DNA of 64,000 bases, from positions 1 through 64,000 of the forward strand of contig NZ_BBBJ01000009.1 in NCBI RefSeq assembly GCF_001316005.1. The letters run 5' to 3'. The position numbers were made by a program, and so were the translations under genes. The notes beneath the pieces were generated by a model. The model did not search any database, had not been told where the DNA came from, and was given only the letters and a program-made list of their open reading frames with translations. Origin of the DNA: Vulcanisaeta distributa JCM 11217 (GTDB lineage Archaea; Thermoproteota; Thermoprotei; Thermoproteales; Thermocladiaceae). Position 1 is the stretch's first letter, and each line of letters begins with the position of its first letter. Below, in pieces: positions 31,733 through 42,898 of the stretch.

Positions 31733-32923
31733 ATGGACATACTCACGATTTCACTTCAGGTGCTACTGCAGGCTGGATTAAGCAATCAGAGTAGCTTCTG
31801 GAGCTTTATATCTACGATAATTTGGCTCATAATATTCGTATTACTCCTCACACCATACTTCCAGAATTACATGGCAATAATGTGGTACTCATACAGTGTG
31901 GGAAACTTCCTCACTAACCTAAGTAGGTTGATAACTAATAATGTCAACCTAGTTATTAGCCATATTAACCAACTACTAAGGTCAAATGGGTCATCCCAAC
32001 CAACAAATAAGGACTTAATTGAGAAAACGATACAAGATCTCATGGAGTTTGTGGTTATAGAACCAGTTAGCGCCGAACCTACAGGATTAATGAAGACCCT
32101 TAAGTTACTTGTGACCTCCTATAATGAAAAACTTGAGGACTCAATAAGGACTTTATTACCAAATATCGATAGGCCCCTCGTCCAGAATGTTGTTGATGCT
32201 GTTGATGGTTTAAGGGAATTGAATTACATATATAAAGTAATCATGCATTACTATAGGTTGAGTAATAAGTATAAGAATCCATACTTAATGATGCAGGTAT
32301 ATATGTTATTACCGATCATTAGGGAGTATGTTAATGCATTAAATGGTGCAATAACAACATTCTTAAAGGGACAGCCTGTTGGTGATGCCGCCGGCCCCCC
32401 CTTAACGGCATATAGGTTCATGAGGAGTTGTTCAGGTTTAACGGAGCTTACGCATAATATTAAGGACACGTACATAGGGCTTTGTGATTTTGAGGGTAGG
32501 AGGGTTTATGTTATTAAGGCTAGGGGGGGTCCTGGAGGTACGGTTGGTAATCTCGATGATGGCATAATATACCTAGTAGAGAGGGTTGGTGTTAAGCCGA
32601 GGATGATAATCACCGTGGATGCCGCATTGAAATTTGAGGGTGAGAAGACGGGATCAATAGCGGAGGGTGTTGGCGTTGCCATGGGTGGTATTGGTGTTGA
32701 GAGGTTCAACATAGAAAGGACCGCTAGTAAGTATGGAATACCGCTCTACGCCATATTGATCAAGATGGGATTGCCTGAGGCTTTATCGGCGATGACTAAG
32801 GATGTGGAGGGTGCGGTTAATGAGGCTGTGGAGAGGGTTAAGAGGGCTATTAGGGAGAATGTTAGGGAGGGTGAGGAGGTAATACTCATTGGTGTTGGTA
32901 ATACTGGCGGTGTTGCCCAGTAG
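31733..32923 (+). CDS. DUF1512 archaeal membrane-anchored protein
   Basis: About 396 residues in one frame matching the archaeal DUF1512 family. A single N-terminal transmembrane helix (about 27-45) is followed by a helical region and a conserved C-terminal half with KARGGPGGTVGNLDDGIIYL, GVKPRMIITVDAALKFEGE, and GVGVAMGGIGVERFNIE. The C-terminal pattern of Gly-rich turns and Asp suggests a hydrolase-like fold, but no function is established. C7 at 32395-32401 and G7 at 32523-32529 add single residues. ATG 31733; the preceding TTG is in frame. Confidence 0.8.
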   Translation: MDILTISLQVLLQAGLSNQSSFWSFISTIIWLIIFVLLLTPYFQNYMAIMWYSYSVGNFLTNLSRLITNNVNLVISHINQLLRSNGSSQPTNKDLIEKTIQDLMEFVVIEPVSAEPTGLMKTLKLLVTSYNEKLEDSIRTLLPNIDRPLVQNVVDAVDGLRELNYIYKVIMHYYRLSNKYKNPYLMMQVYMLLPIIREYVNALNGAITTFLKGQPVGDAAGPPLTAYRFMRSCSGLTELTHNIKDTYIGLCDFEGRRVYVIKARGGPGGTVGNLDDGIIYLVERVGVKPRMIITVDAALKFEGEKTGSIAEGVGVAMGGIGVERFNIERTASKYGIPLYAILIKMGLPEALSAMTKDVEGAVNEAVERVKRAIRENVREGEEVILIGVGNTGGVAQ

Positions 32924-32952
32924 TTAGTAATTTATTTAAATGCTCAGTTGTC

Positions 32953-33287
32953 ATGCATGCAGTGAGTTTCGAGTATTACTACATAACGGTTGTGAGTCTC
33001 GTAATTTTTATAGTGGCTTTGCTAATTGGGTTAATAATGAATAATAGGTACTATAGAGTTATTAAAGAGTTATTTGCGCAATTAGGGAGACAGAGTCCAA
33101 GGGGCAATTGGCAATTGGTGGTGATGTTGAGGTTTTAACGTGCCCTCGCTGTGGCTATTCTAAGACAATACCGTATAGGCTCGGGGATTATGTGGGTAAG
33201 GTTGTTGATGAGACGTGTCCCAATGATGGTGAGAGACTCGTGGTTCACGCAATATATTCTTCAAGGCCCACTGAGCAGTACTCATGA
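32953..33287 (+). CDS. Small membrane-anchored zinc-ribbon protein, frame broken once
   Basis: About 111 residues. An N-terminal helix (VVSLVIFIVALLIGLIM) spans the membrane; after a one-base repair near 33105 the frame gives AIGGDVEVLTCPRCGYSKTI and DETCPNDGERLVVHAIY, the first with a CPRC pair and the second with a single Cys. This is consistent with a zinc ribbon facing the cytoplasm, although a fourth Cys is not obvious. Unrepaired it ends at 33136-33138. It follows DUF1512 by 29 bases and may be co-transcribed with it. Confidence 0.6.
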
Positions 33288-33354
33288 AGATAAGCTTTAT
33301 AACTGGTTGGTTTGTTTACAAGATTCGTGACCCATTTTAATATGGAATAAGGCA

Positions 33355-34657
33355 ATGAGCATAAAAGATGTCTTTAGCCTAAGTGATGGTGCGGAGGTCA
33401 CGATAAGGGGGGGTTGGGTTTATAGGAAGAGAGAGTTGAAGGATAAGATATTCCTGGTAATTAGGGATGGGAGTGGTATAATTCAGACGGTCATTAGTAA
33501 GTCTGACCCGAACGTGGCGGGTATAGCATCTAAACTCAATATAGAGTCGTCACTCGTATTAACGGGTACTGTCAAGAGGGAACCAAGGGCGCCAGGTGGT
33601 GCCGAGATTCACGTTAGAAGCATTGATTGGTATTACGTTGGTGATGCATTTCCAATAAATGAGGATGCCGCTAAGGCAGATAGTGAGTACCTACTTGATG
33701 TTAGGCATTTATGGGTCAGGAGTAGGAGGATGTGGGCTGTGCTCAGGGTTAGGCATACAGTGTTTGGTGCTATTCATGAATTCTTTAGGTCTAGGGGGGG
33801 TTATTACGAGGTTCAGGGACCAATGTTTGTATCAGCGGCTGTCGAGGGCGGTGCCACACTATTTCCTGTTAAGTACTTTGATAGGGAGGACGTATACTTA
33901 ACGCAGTCATCTCAATTCTACCTTGAGGTTTTGATCTACGCCCTTGAGAAGGTTTACACAGTGGCGCCAAGCTTTAGCTGAGCCTTCAAGGACTAGGAGG
34001 CATTTGACGGAGTTTTGGCATGCGGAGGCTGAGGAGGCTTGGCTTCAATTCGATGGTTTACTTAACCTGCTTGAGGACTTGATTACGTACGTCGTTAATA
34101 AGGTCCTTGAGGAGAGGCAGGATGAGTTGAAATTGCTGAATAGGGATACGAAGATCCTGGAGAATGTGAAACCACCATTCTATAGGGTTAGTTATGATGA
34201 GGCTATTGAGATTCTTCAGTCTAAGGGATTGAACATTAAATGGGGGGGCGATGACATCGGAGCTGATGAAGAGAGGGTGCTAACAATGCAATTCGATAAG
34301 CCAATCCTCCTACACCACTTCCCCGAGCAGGTTAAGGCCTTCTACCATAGAAACGACCCAAGTAGGCCGGAGACAACACTGAGCGTTGATGTACTTGCAC
34401 CGGAGGGTTATGGGGGGGAAATCGTTGGTGGTGGGGGGGAGCGTATTTACGACTATGAGGAATTACTCGGTAAGATTAAGAAGTTTGGACTTAAGCCTGA
34501 GGATTATGATTGGTACCTGGACCTTAGGAGGTACGGTTCAGTGCCGCATGCGGGTTTTGGGCTTGGCATTGATAGGTTGGTAATGTGGGTTTGCGGACTT
34601 GATCACATTAGGGATGCAATACCATTCCCAAGGGATATAAGGCGTGTCAAACCATAG
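33355..34657 (+). CDS. asnS: Asparaginyl-tRNA synthetase, frame broken once
   Basis: Class IIb synthetase, about 434 residues. OB fold anticodon-binding domain (RGGWVYRKRELKDKIFLVIR), then motif 2 FRAEPSRTRRHLTEFWHAEAE and motif 3 GFGLGIDRLVMWVCGLDHIRDAI ending in PFPR. The YGSVPHAGFGLGIDR context is that of archaeal AsnRS rather than AspRS, but AspRS is not excluded. Two G are missing near 33974; restored, it reads APSFRAEPS. Five G7 tracts insert Gly where the family has none: RGGWVY, SRGGYYE, KWGGDD, GYGGEI, VGGGGER. Start ATG 33355. Confidence 0.9.
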
Positions 34658-34677
34658 TATGTAAGTGATGATTTAAA

Positions 34678-35258
34678 ATGGTTCGATTACTAATAACCGG
34701 TTCCCCTGGTGTTGGGAAAACCACGGTGGCGATAGAGCTTTCGAAAACACTTAATACAGCATTGATAGACATAAACGAAATAATAAAACCTCTCCTTAGG
34801 TGGGACCCTAGATTGCTCACGAATTACGTAGTGGATGAGGAGGAGGCACGTGAGCTAATTAAGAGGAGTTTACGTGGCCTAGACTCTTACGTTATTGATA
34901 CTGTGGCTATAAACCTAATTGATAAGGCATTGATTGATTGGTGCATCGTACTTAGGCTCAACCCCCCCACTGAGTTAATGCGTAGGTTATTGATGAGGAA
35001 TTGGCCTAAATGCAAGATTGTTGAGAATGTGTTAGCTGAGGCCGTGGTTCTTCATTGAGTATGGCCATTGACTTATTTGGTAAGGATAGGGTGATCGAGG
35101 TTGATACAACGGGTAAGGATGTTCAGGATATTGTTAAATACATAATTAATCATGTATTGAGTGGTAATGGTGTTATTGGCGTGGTTGACTGGCTTGATGC
35201 GCTCGATACGGATTTTCTAATAGGCCTTAGTAAGGAAATGGATGAGTGTGTGGCTTAA
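34678..35258 (+). CDS. AK6/Fap7-type adenylate kinase-like NTPase, frame broken once
   Basis: About 193 residues. P-loop GSPGVGKTT at residues 8-16, then IDINEIIKPLL and VIDTVAINLI as in the Fap7/AK6 family, which acts in small-subunit rRNA maturation in eukaryotes and archaea and has weak adenylate kinase activity. One G is missing near 35047: with it the chain reads EAVGSSLSMAIDLFGKDRVIEV. The family's conserved C-terminal helix and WL-D-L end follow. C7 at 34972-34978 (LNPPTELM) adds a Pro. It begins 20 bases after asnS, so an operon is likely. Confidence 0.82.
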
Positions 35259-35644
35259 TGGTCTGTATACTTAATACTTCTCATTAACCTCTTAATCTCA
35301 AACATGAATAACCTATTCCAGCCAATGTTCTCAAGTCTCTTAACAACACTCCTAAGTGTACCAGCTCTGAGACTCACGAGCAATACCTTACCAACACGCT
35401 TACCCTGCATGAAGAACCTAATGAGTACAAGTCTCTCATTCTCATACTCAAAGACGTAGTCCTTAATTGTCCTATACTTACCAAGCGTGTCGCCGAACTC
35501 CTCCTCAGCCATGTCAAGGTAAGTGGCTAGGTCTGGGTCAATCTCCATGTACTCAAGCCTATGTAGACCGGCATTCTCAAGGTCGAGGATGGCAACGTCG
35601 AGGTCCTTATTGACCTCGAATATGGCAATGCCATAAATGCGCAT
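35255..35644 (-). CDS. Hypothetical protein
   Basis: About 129 residues from ATG 35644 (MRIYGIAIFEVNKDLDVAIL). An upstream in-frame ATG at 35689 would add 15 residues that contain a C7-tract (GMGGIE), so the shorter start is preferred. Mixed alpha/beta character, no recognised motif. The stop overlaps the end of the convergent NTPase gene by four bases. Two hydrophobic strands (YGIAIFEV, KVLLVSLRAG) suggest a small soluble domain. Confidence 0.6.
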   Translation of the reverse strand: MRIYGIAIFEVNKDLDVAILDLENAGLHRLEYMEIDPDLATYLDMAEEEFGDTLGKYRTIKDYVFEYENERLVLIRFFMQGKRVGKVLLVSLRAGTLRSVVKRLENIGWNRLFMFEIKRLMRSIKYTDH

Positions 35645-35718
35645 TTCAATCCCCCCCATGCCAATGGCAGTACTATGCTTTAAAAACATTTTGTTCGCTA
35701 ATTACTGAAAAAACAGAG

Positions 35719-37002
35719 TCAAAGTGATATGTGAACGTAACTTAACCATACATAGTAAACTAGGGTGTTCACGATGGTAATTGGCACTCCATACCTCATG
35801 AATTCTAAAAAGCCAAAGCCTTCACCACCCCCTCTTCTCACTAGCCTCACTAATTATCACGTTACTAGCTGCGCCGATTAACGTTAGATTCCCCGCTATT
35901 GTACTGGATGCCGCAAGCCCAACCCAAATAATTAAGTTGTTAGGCATGACCCCCCCAACTCTCTCATTATTGGTATGTACAGGGCCACCATCGGCACATT
36001 ACTAATAACCTGACTAAGAAGTAAGCCTGATATAAAGACGCCCAATAACGTCGTTGGTTGTGGCAGGTAATGAGCCAATGCATTAAGCACGCCTGACTCA
36101 AGGGCTCCCTCACTGACTATGAATAGGCCTATGAAGAATAGTATTGTTGTCCAATCAACATTATGCGCAACACTCCTCCTATCACCACCACTGAGTAGGT
36201 AGATTATTGAGGCGCCCATGAACGTCAAAGTAACTGGGGGGGTTAGGTATGGGCTTATATTGAAGATATCCGTTATGAAGTAGAGCGGTATTAGTATTAA
36301 CAGTATCGTGATTGCCGTGTAAGCCAACCTCCTATTAACAAGTAACTCCTCAGGCCTTCTAACCTCCTCAATCACCACATCATCATTGTTATTACGAAAC
36401 AAAAACAATAGTAATGGGTACGTCACCAACACGTTAATTATTGTCGGCGGTAGTAAGTAAAGTGCGAATACTATGAATGGCTTCGGCATACCTGACTCAA
36501 GCGCTATGAGTAGATTCTGCGGATTGCCGACCGGTAGCGCTACACTGCCTATGGTTACGCCAAAGGCCAGGGCGTAAAGTAAGGGTTTAATGTTTATCCT
36601 AGCCTGCCTCCTCATGGATACTATTACCGGCGTAAATGAACCAGCAATACCATCATTCGATAGGGCGAGCGATAATAGGGCTGATAGCCCAAATATCCTG
36701 AGTATTAACCTGCCCATACTACGGCTACTAATTAATAACCTATACGCTAGATAACTGAAGAATCCGCTAACCTCAAGCGCCGATGATATTGTGAATAATG
36801 AGATTAGGAATAGAATAACGTCGAGATTTATCGAAGATAGGGCCTGATTAGGCGTAAGTATACCGAGCACTATCGTTAAAGCCGCACCAAATAGCATTGC
36901 TATCCAGGGCTGTACATTAATCCTCCCAACCCCCCCTCAGGCTATCAGGCCATATGTAATTGCTAATACGACACTATCCTCAATGAACTTTATTGACAGC
37001 AT
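35719..37002 (-). CDS. ArsB/CitT-type anion transporter, frame broken three or more times
   Basis: About 428 residues, about ten to twelve helices. SNDGIAGSFTPVIVSM, GVTIGSVALPVGNPQNLLIA and SQVISNVPMVALYIP are the paired loops of the DASS/ArsB ion transporter superfamily; GNLTLIGAASNVIISE is the second NPQN-like hairpin near the C-terminus. Breaks: a C5 tract near 35828, C7 at 35950-35956 (five gives RELGVMPNNLIIWVG) and C7 at 36930-36936 plus a lost base near 36943. The recovered start is ATG 37002 (MLSIKFIEDSVVLAITYGLI). Substrate (arsenite, dicarboxylate, sulfate or silicate-like anion) unknown. Confidence 0.78.
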
Positions 37003-37218
37003 ATCCTGCTTAGTGTCCTTCTACACTAGTATAAGAATTAAAAAGCTTTGTCTCCGGCATTAATTAAAGGAAAGAGAATTGAACAAATAAACTTAATTAG
37101 GAAGATAGATAGTGAGTTATTGATGATGAGGCTCGAGAGGTTTGATTTAATGATAATAACGCAGGCCTTACTGAACATACTTAAGGAAATTAATCTCGTG
37201 ACGAATTGGTGACATTAA

Positions 37219-38002
37219 ATGAGAGTTATGGATTTTATTAATGATTTAAGGGCAGTGATCACGTTCTTTACGGTAATACCCATTGGTGGTCCTCACGATG
37301 TCTCAAGGGCATTGAGAAACGCGTGGCTCGCTATAATAATCGTTCCAGTGATAACTGGGTTATTACCTGGTCTCTTCGGTTACTACTTAAGCCACCTAAT
37401 ACATAGTGGTTTGTTGGTTTCCTCAATCACGTATTTACTATTACTTATTCTAACAGGACTTAATCACATTGATGGCTTTGCTGATGTGATTGATGCATTA
37501 ATGGTTAGGGGGGGATCAGTTGAGGATAGGGTTAGGGTACTTAAGGACCCGCATAGGGGGGGCTCTGCGTCGGTAGCCATGGTCGTATTACTGGTGATAC
37601 TTGCGGTATCGTCATTACCTAATTTAATGAGGATATTATGGCAGTCTCTGTTCATGGCGGAGATAGTGTCCAAGTCCTCGTGCTGTCTATGTGGTGTGGT
37701 TGGTAAAGAGCCTGGCCATAGGGGGGGGTTGGGTTGGCAATTAACTAGGTATAGTAAGGAGAGGGTTCATTTAATTATTATTGCATTAATAATCGGTCTG
37801 GCGATCACTTACTTACTACTGGGTTTAATTGGTGTATTAATAGCCTTGATATCAATTGTCTCTAGTATATTGTTGTTTCTGGCTTTGCAGGAAAGCCTTG
37901 GGGGGCGCTGTTGGTGATCTCTATGGCTTCATACTCGAGGTCTCAAGGGTTATAACTCTAGTACTACTATCACTGCTTATTCCTATGTCTATTTCCATCT
38001 AA
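37219..38002 (+). CDS. cobS: Cobalamin synthase CobS (adenosylcobinamide-GDP ribazoletransferase), frame broken once
   Basis: Joins alpha-ribazole to adenosylcobinamide-GDP at the membrane. About 260 residues with six or seven hydrophobic segments. FFTVIPIGGP, then LTGLNHIDGFADVIDALMVR and LKDPHRGGSASVAMVVLLV are the family's HxDGxxD and DPHRG motifs. A G6 tract at 37900-37905 breaks the end: with five it reads ESLGGAVGDLYGFILEVSRV and stops at 38000-38002. PHRGGSA and PGHRGGLG show Gly additions at 37556 and 37721. No other cobalamin gene is in the window; the gap before it (37003-37218) shows only a possible 30-residue open frame. Confidence 0.88.
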
Positions 38003-38046
38003 TGTTCAGTATTGCTTTAATACACCGCCTTAACCGCATCATTTGT

Positions 38047-39608
38047 ATGAGCAATGACTCAGACGCTATAATAAGTATAACGCCGGACCTAGCATTAGAT
38101 ATGGGGGGGTACACGTATGCCGGTGGGCTTGGTGTTCTTGAGGGTGATAAGTTTTACGGTGCGGCAGCGCTCGGCCTTAATTACTATGTAATCACACTCC
38201 TATACAGGAATGGTTATGTTGACTATGACTTTGATGAGGATGATAATCCAATACCGAAGCCACAACCGCAACCTAAGTCCTTCCTTGAATCATTAAGGCT
38301 TGTGGATACCTTCACGGTTAGGTTAAGAAATGAGAATGTGGAGGTTAATGCGTGGGAGTATCGCCTAGGTTCTGCGCATGCGGTATTCCTAGAGCCTAGG
38401 GGGCCTGAGTGGGCCTTGAGGTTGACGGATAGGATATACATAGAGGGTAGTGTTGAGGAGAAGTTCCTGAAGTACATATTCCTTGCGAGGGGTGCTGTGG
38501 AGTTCATTAGGAGGAATGTGGGGCTTGAGAATGTTAGGTACATAGATCTTCAGGAGGCTTACGCCGCCATGGTGCCAATAACACTTAGAATACCTGGCAG
38601 GTATAGGCTCATTATTCACACGCCAGGTCCCTGGGGGGCATCCATCGTTCCCAAATAGGCTCTTTGAGGAGGAGACTGGTTACAGGTTTATTGAGGACCC
38701 AGTAGTCCTAACGAGCATTGGGGGCGGCAATGGCTTGGGAGGTAATAATGGTATCTTCGAAGCACTACGACATAATGAGGAAGGTAATACCTCAATTCAT
38801 TAGTAAGGCTAGGTTCATAACAAATGGCGTCGACCTAAATAGGTGGATGGACCCAGAAATAAGAATGCTCTATGAGAAGGGGGTCACTAACGAGAGAGAG
38901 CCTTACTCTTATTAAGTCTCGATTAAAGAAGGAGTTGCAGGGTTTAATTAGATCGTATAAATCCATTGAGCTAAACAATGACTCGTTCGTAGTCGCGTGG
39001 GTTAGGAGAATGACGCTGTACAAGAGACCTCACTTTGTGGCTAGGTTAATAGAGGAGGGTGAGTTTAACGATGTCGTTTTCATATTGGGCGGTAAGTCCC
39101 ATCCAATGGATAAGGATGGCTTGATATACATGAAGAAATTCAGGGAGTTACACAGGAAGTATAAAAACGTTGTTTACATACATGATTATGACGTTATTAA
39201 GGCAAAGACAATACTCAAGGGTATTGACGTATTACTATTCACGCCATTCCCCCCCGGCTGGGAGGCCAGTGGTACGAGTTTCATGAAGGCCGCAATAAAT
39301 GGCGTGCCGAGCATAGCGTCTAGGGATGGTGCCGCAGTTGAGTTAATAACGGATGGCGTGAATGGCTGGTTATTCGGTAGTGATATTAGGGAGTTGATAG
39401 ACTTCGCAAACGATCCAAGGGGTAAGGAGATTGATGAGAGGGAGTACACGGAGTTTAAGGCGAAGTTCTCCCAGGTGTACGACTATATAACTCGGATAAG
39501 GAGCGTTTCTACCTAATAAGCCTAAGTGCCATATTTAGTTTTGCACCCAGGGTCGACATCAAGAGGGTTCTTCGTGAGTACTACCCAGACCTCGTCAGGG
39601 GGGGATAA
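38047..39608 (+). CDS. Alpha-glucan phosphorylase family (GT35), frame broken four times
   Basis: Splits storage alpha-glucan to glucose 1-phosphate. About 520 residues, shorter than bacterial phosphorylases but like archaeal ones. GYTYAGGLGVLEGDKFYG at the N-terminus, WVRRMTLYKRPHF, LGGKSHPMDKDG and PFPPGWEASGTSFMKAAING (glucan and PLP region) are recognisable. Breaks: G6 at 38633 (five gives GPWGHPSFPNRLF), G5 at 38720 and at 38879 (four each), and a lost G near 39500; the true end is RFYLISLSAIFSFAPRVDIK with stop 39606-39608. ATG 38047 is preferred over 38002, which overlaps cobS. A G7 tract is also at 38103. Confidence 0.82.
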
Positions 39609-39648
39609 GGTTAAAGCTTTTTAATTCCCCCGGTAGCCTTGGTCGACA

Positions 39649-39855
39649 ATGCCGACATGTAAACTCTGCGGTAGGTCCTTTGATACATTAACCGAGCTAT
39701 ACATGCATTTAAGTAGTGAGTGTAATAAAATCCCGAGGTCCAGGAGATGCCCCGTATGCGGTAATAAGTACAGGTCTATTAGGTTAATGAAGCACCACCT
39801 AATCAATGAGGCTTTCGTTGAGTCCAGGCATATGAACTACTTAATTAGCATTTAA
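39649..39855 (+). CDS. Small C2H2-like zinc-finger protein
   Basis: 68 residues with two finger-like units: CKLCGRSFDTLTELYMHL followed by Cys, and CPVCGNKYRSIRLMKHH. Both have the Cx2C-x12-H pattern of C2H2 fingers, unusual for Archaea but known in several crenarchaeal small proteins. Likely binds nucleic acid. ATG 39649 is 40 bases after the phosphorylase stop. Confidence 0.72.
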   Translation: MPTCKLCGRSFDTLTELYMHLSSECNKIPRSRRCPVCGNKYRSIRLMKHHLINEAFVESRHMNYLISI

Positions 39856-39893
39856 GAATAATATTATTTTTCTACTAAATAAATCATCACACC

Positions 39894-40340
39894 GTGGAGG
39901 TTACCAGGGTTATTAAGGTTATATCTAATTGCAGGGAGTACCTTGATTTAATAGTGAAGGCATTATCAACACTTAATGGAATACTGCTCATGAAGTTCTT
40001 CGGTAATGACCTCGTAATAACCTACGACACCAATAACATTAGTTTCGGTGATATTGCACAGTCAATTCTCTCACTCGGTGTCGGCTTAATACTTAGGAAG
40101 GTCATCATGAATGCGAGCATTAAGGGCAGCATTAATTTTGAGGAGCTGGAGCTAATGATTAGTAGGTCTGTTGACGGTATTGTGAGCTTATTTTACGACC
40201 AAGCAACGTCTAGGCTATCAGTTATTATGCATCCGGATACGGACATAAACGCTATCATTAATAACCTAGTTAATATGGGCGTCACGATTAATGAAATAAC
40301 CACAGATGAAATAACCCAGGTACTAATGGCCCGTTCCTAA
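39894..40340 (+). CDS. Two-domain small alpha/beta protein, perhaps HMA/ACT-like
   Basis: 148 residues. Two repeats of similar pattern, residues about 5-65 and 80-145, each beta-alpha-beta with a hydrophobic strand, a helix and a second strand (VIKVISNCREYLDLIVKALS and SINFEELELMISRSVDGIVS start them). The spacing resembles HMA or ACT ferredoxin-like folds but the metal-binding CxxC is absent. No family recognised. The GTG start at 39894 is 38 bases after the zinc-finger stop; a TTTCTACTAAAT stretch lies in between. The gene is free of G/C tracts. Confidence 0.55.
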   Translation: MEVTRVIKVISNCREYLDLIVKALSTLNGILLMKFFGNDLVITYDTNNISFGDIAQSILSLGVGLILRKVIMNASIKGSINFEELELMISRSVDGIVSLFYDQATSRLSVIMHPDTDINAIINNLVNMGVTINEITTDEITQVLMARS

Positions 40341-40341
40341 C

Positions 40342-41510
40342 CTATGGCGGTGTCGGCCTTACTAAGTCGGTGGGTAGGTTCAACTGCTTAGCCACCCTGG
40401 CTAAATGTCTCAAGTACACGGTTAGTCCCCCCCTATCCCTCTTAGCAGCGTCCACTATTGCCTGCATAATGTCGATAACGGCATCATAAACCTCCCTATC
40501 AACTGGGTATGGCGACCCATCCTTACCACCAAGCGCAAATGCATACCTCCTTGGATCAATATTTGCTGGGTCATCCCAATCAACCGGGCTCCTATAAACC
40601 AACTCAGCTATCAACGCCAGGGCTAACATTGTGCTAGGCCCAAAGCCCCTAACGAGTAGTAATTCCTTAAAGTCATTGGCATCCCTCGCCCTTTTAATGG
40701 CATCCTCATTTATCGATGCCGTGTACGGTCTAAAGGCACCGCTTATGTACGGATTATAGTACTTGGGTGGTTCCTTACCCAGGTACGTAAGTATCGTGGA
40801 GTCACCCCCCCTCATCATAGCCCTAACCAATGCCCAATCCCTAATTACCTTATTAACGTCCTGATGAACAAGGTCAAGTACGGTCTCCCTAGCATCACCA
40901 CTTAACCTACTAACCATGTTAAGCGCATAATCACCCTTAACACCCACAATACCCGTATGAGCTCATTCAATAAGTCATTCTCCATCCAAATATGGTACCT
41001 CCTAGCGTACCTAATCCTCTCATTCATGCCCTGTTGAATTATCGCCCAAGTACCATCAGAACCGATAATCATTGCATGGTGATAAAGCCTATAGCCATCC
41101 TGCAACGCCGTATTATCAATCTTAGCAGAAAGCCTAGACATAAGCTTAAGCCTCTCAACATCGACATCCCAAACCCTACCCAACTCATCAATTTCAACGG
41201 GCGTATTAATTGCGTAAACCCCCCCCTTACCACCAACAACCCTGATACCCACATCCTTCTTCGATAATGCCTCCTTAAGCGCGGCAGTGGTTATCGTAGT
41301 GCTACCTGATGAGTCCCAATCCATACCAATTATGTTATTAAACGCCTGAAAGAAGAGTGGATTAGAGAATAATTTGATGGTGTCCCTGATACCGTGCTCA
41401 TCAACCAATAACTCAACAATAAGTCCGCTAAGCTTAACCATCCTGCTATAGAGCCACGGTGGTACGTGGCCCGTATGTAACGGTAAATCCGCAAACCCTG
41501 AAACACTCAC
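40342..41510 (-). CDS. DUF763 family protein, frame broken once
   Basis: About 390 residues. GFADLPLHTGHVPPWLYSRM and FFQAFNNIIGMDWDSSGSTT are the signature of DUF763, a family found in archaea and some bacteria and thought to act in nucleic-acid metabolism; the biochemical role is not established. The C-terminal part contains ANDFKELLLVRGFGPSTMLA, a helix-hairpin-helix-like segment, and PVDWDDPANIDPRRYAFALG. A one- or two-base change near 40945 joins ELIR to GIVGVKGDYALNM. C7/C8 tracts at 40427, 40805 and 41219 add Gly. Convergent with the preceding gene, two bases apart. Confidence 0.82.
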
Positions 41511-41633
41511 ATAACTGTATTTTTAATGACTAATATATAGTTCTTTCGTTCTTAGTGCATTCCCTAGTGAGTTCTCATTAGTATCAATGGTAATAAGGTT
41601 ATGCTTTTATGCACCCTTAAATCTTGATCATTA

Positions 41634-42861
41634 ATGGATTTCGACTTTAGTAGGGAGGAGGCTCTGTTTAGGGATTCGGTTAGGGAGTTTGGCGAGCGTT
41701 ACATAAAACCGCACTGGGTCGATCTTGACGAGGGCAGGTACTCACTCCTTGACTTAATACCTAGGCTTGCCGAGCATGGTCTAGTTGGTTTAACACTCAG
41801 TTCTAAATATGGTGGTTCGGAGGGTTCCTTTCTAATGGCGGCAATAGCCGCTGAGGAGTTGGCCTACGCAGACCCGAGCCTAGCGGTCCCGGTATACTTC
41901 CTACTGGAGACCGCCTGGCCCTTCATAGTTCAGCGTTACGCTAAGGATAGTGTTAAGGAGGAGGTCTTGACGAGGCTAACTAAGGGTGAGGCTTGGATTG
42001 GTATAGCGTCTACTGAGCCCCAGGGAGGTAGTGACGTGGCTGGTGAAAGGACCGAGGCAAAGCTCGTCAATGGTAAGTGGCTCCTCACGGGTGAGAAGAA
42101 CATGGTGACTGGCGTTTCAATAGCCCTTAGGTTGCCCTATGGTGGTGGCTTCGTAACAATAACGAGGACGGGACCTCTCGAGGCTAAGCATAGGGCCATA
42201 ACGACCATGCTATTCATGGTCAAGAGGAATGGGGGGGTTGTTAACACGGGATTTGAAACGAGGGATTACGAGGAGTGGGGGGGTAGGAGGGGGGGAATAC
42301 CAACCGGTTACCTGAGGCTTAATGGTGCACCTGTGGATCCTGAGTTCGTGCTTGGCGAGGTGAATAATGGGTTTAAGATAGCCATGGAGGCTTCGATGTG
42401 GCCAGGACGTTAATTGGCGCCGCGGCCCTTGGAACTGCCCGTTGGATGCTTGAGCAGGGCAGGGAGTGGATTAGGAGTAGGGTTGTCTTTGGTAAGCCAA
42501 TCTCCTCATACCAATCAGTAAGCTTTAGGTACGCCGAGCTAAGCACAAGGCTTGAGGCTGCCAGGCTCATGGTATATAGGGCTGCCTGGCTTGCGGATAA
42601 GTTCTATAGGGGGGGTGATTCCTCGGTTTCCATACTCGATGTTGCCAATGCAGGGGGCTATGGCCAAGATGCTCGCCGTGGAGTTGGCCATAGACGTTGG
42701 CCTAGAAGTCATGAAGTGGTTTGGCGGCGTTAGCTACTTCAAGGAAACCCCAATAGCCAGGGCATTCCTAGGAGCTGAGCTACTACGTTGGTGCTGAGGG
42801 AACACAGAACATAATGAGATTAATAGTGGCAAGGGGATTAATAGGTAAGGAAGTGGAATAA
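41634..42861 (+). CDS. Acyl-CoA dehydrogenase, frame broken three times
   Basis: FAD-dependent alpha,beta-dehydrogenation of an acyl-CoA. About 408 residues: LTLSSKYGGSEGSFLMAAIA, WIGIASTEPQGGSDVAG with FAD-binding Ser/Thr, LTGEKNMVTGV, and the C-terminal GQGREWIRSRVVFGKPI-like region (EQGREWIRSRVVFGKPISS). The catalytic-Glu region reads GAEGTQNIMRLIVARGLIG at the end. Breaks: a lost G near 42390 (AMEGFDVARTL), G5 at 42653-42657 (ANAGAMAKML) and near 42785 (ELYVGAEG). Five G7 tracts add Gly (for example EEWGGRRGGIP). Substrate unknown. Ends 38 bases before a convergent gene. Confidence 0.85.
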
Positions 42862-42898
42862 TCACGTGCCTCATCGATGAATTATCATTCCTCTAAAA

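Noticed and set aside
33355-34657. AspRS assignment
   Set aside because: The motif 3 context YGSVPHAGFGLGIDRLVMW fits archaeal AsnRS better; AspRS is still possible and stated in the feature.
37085-37212. Short open frame (about 30-40 residues) before cobS
   Set aside because: No ATG or GTG in a useful position and no recognisable motif; left as intergenic.
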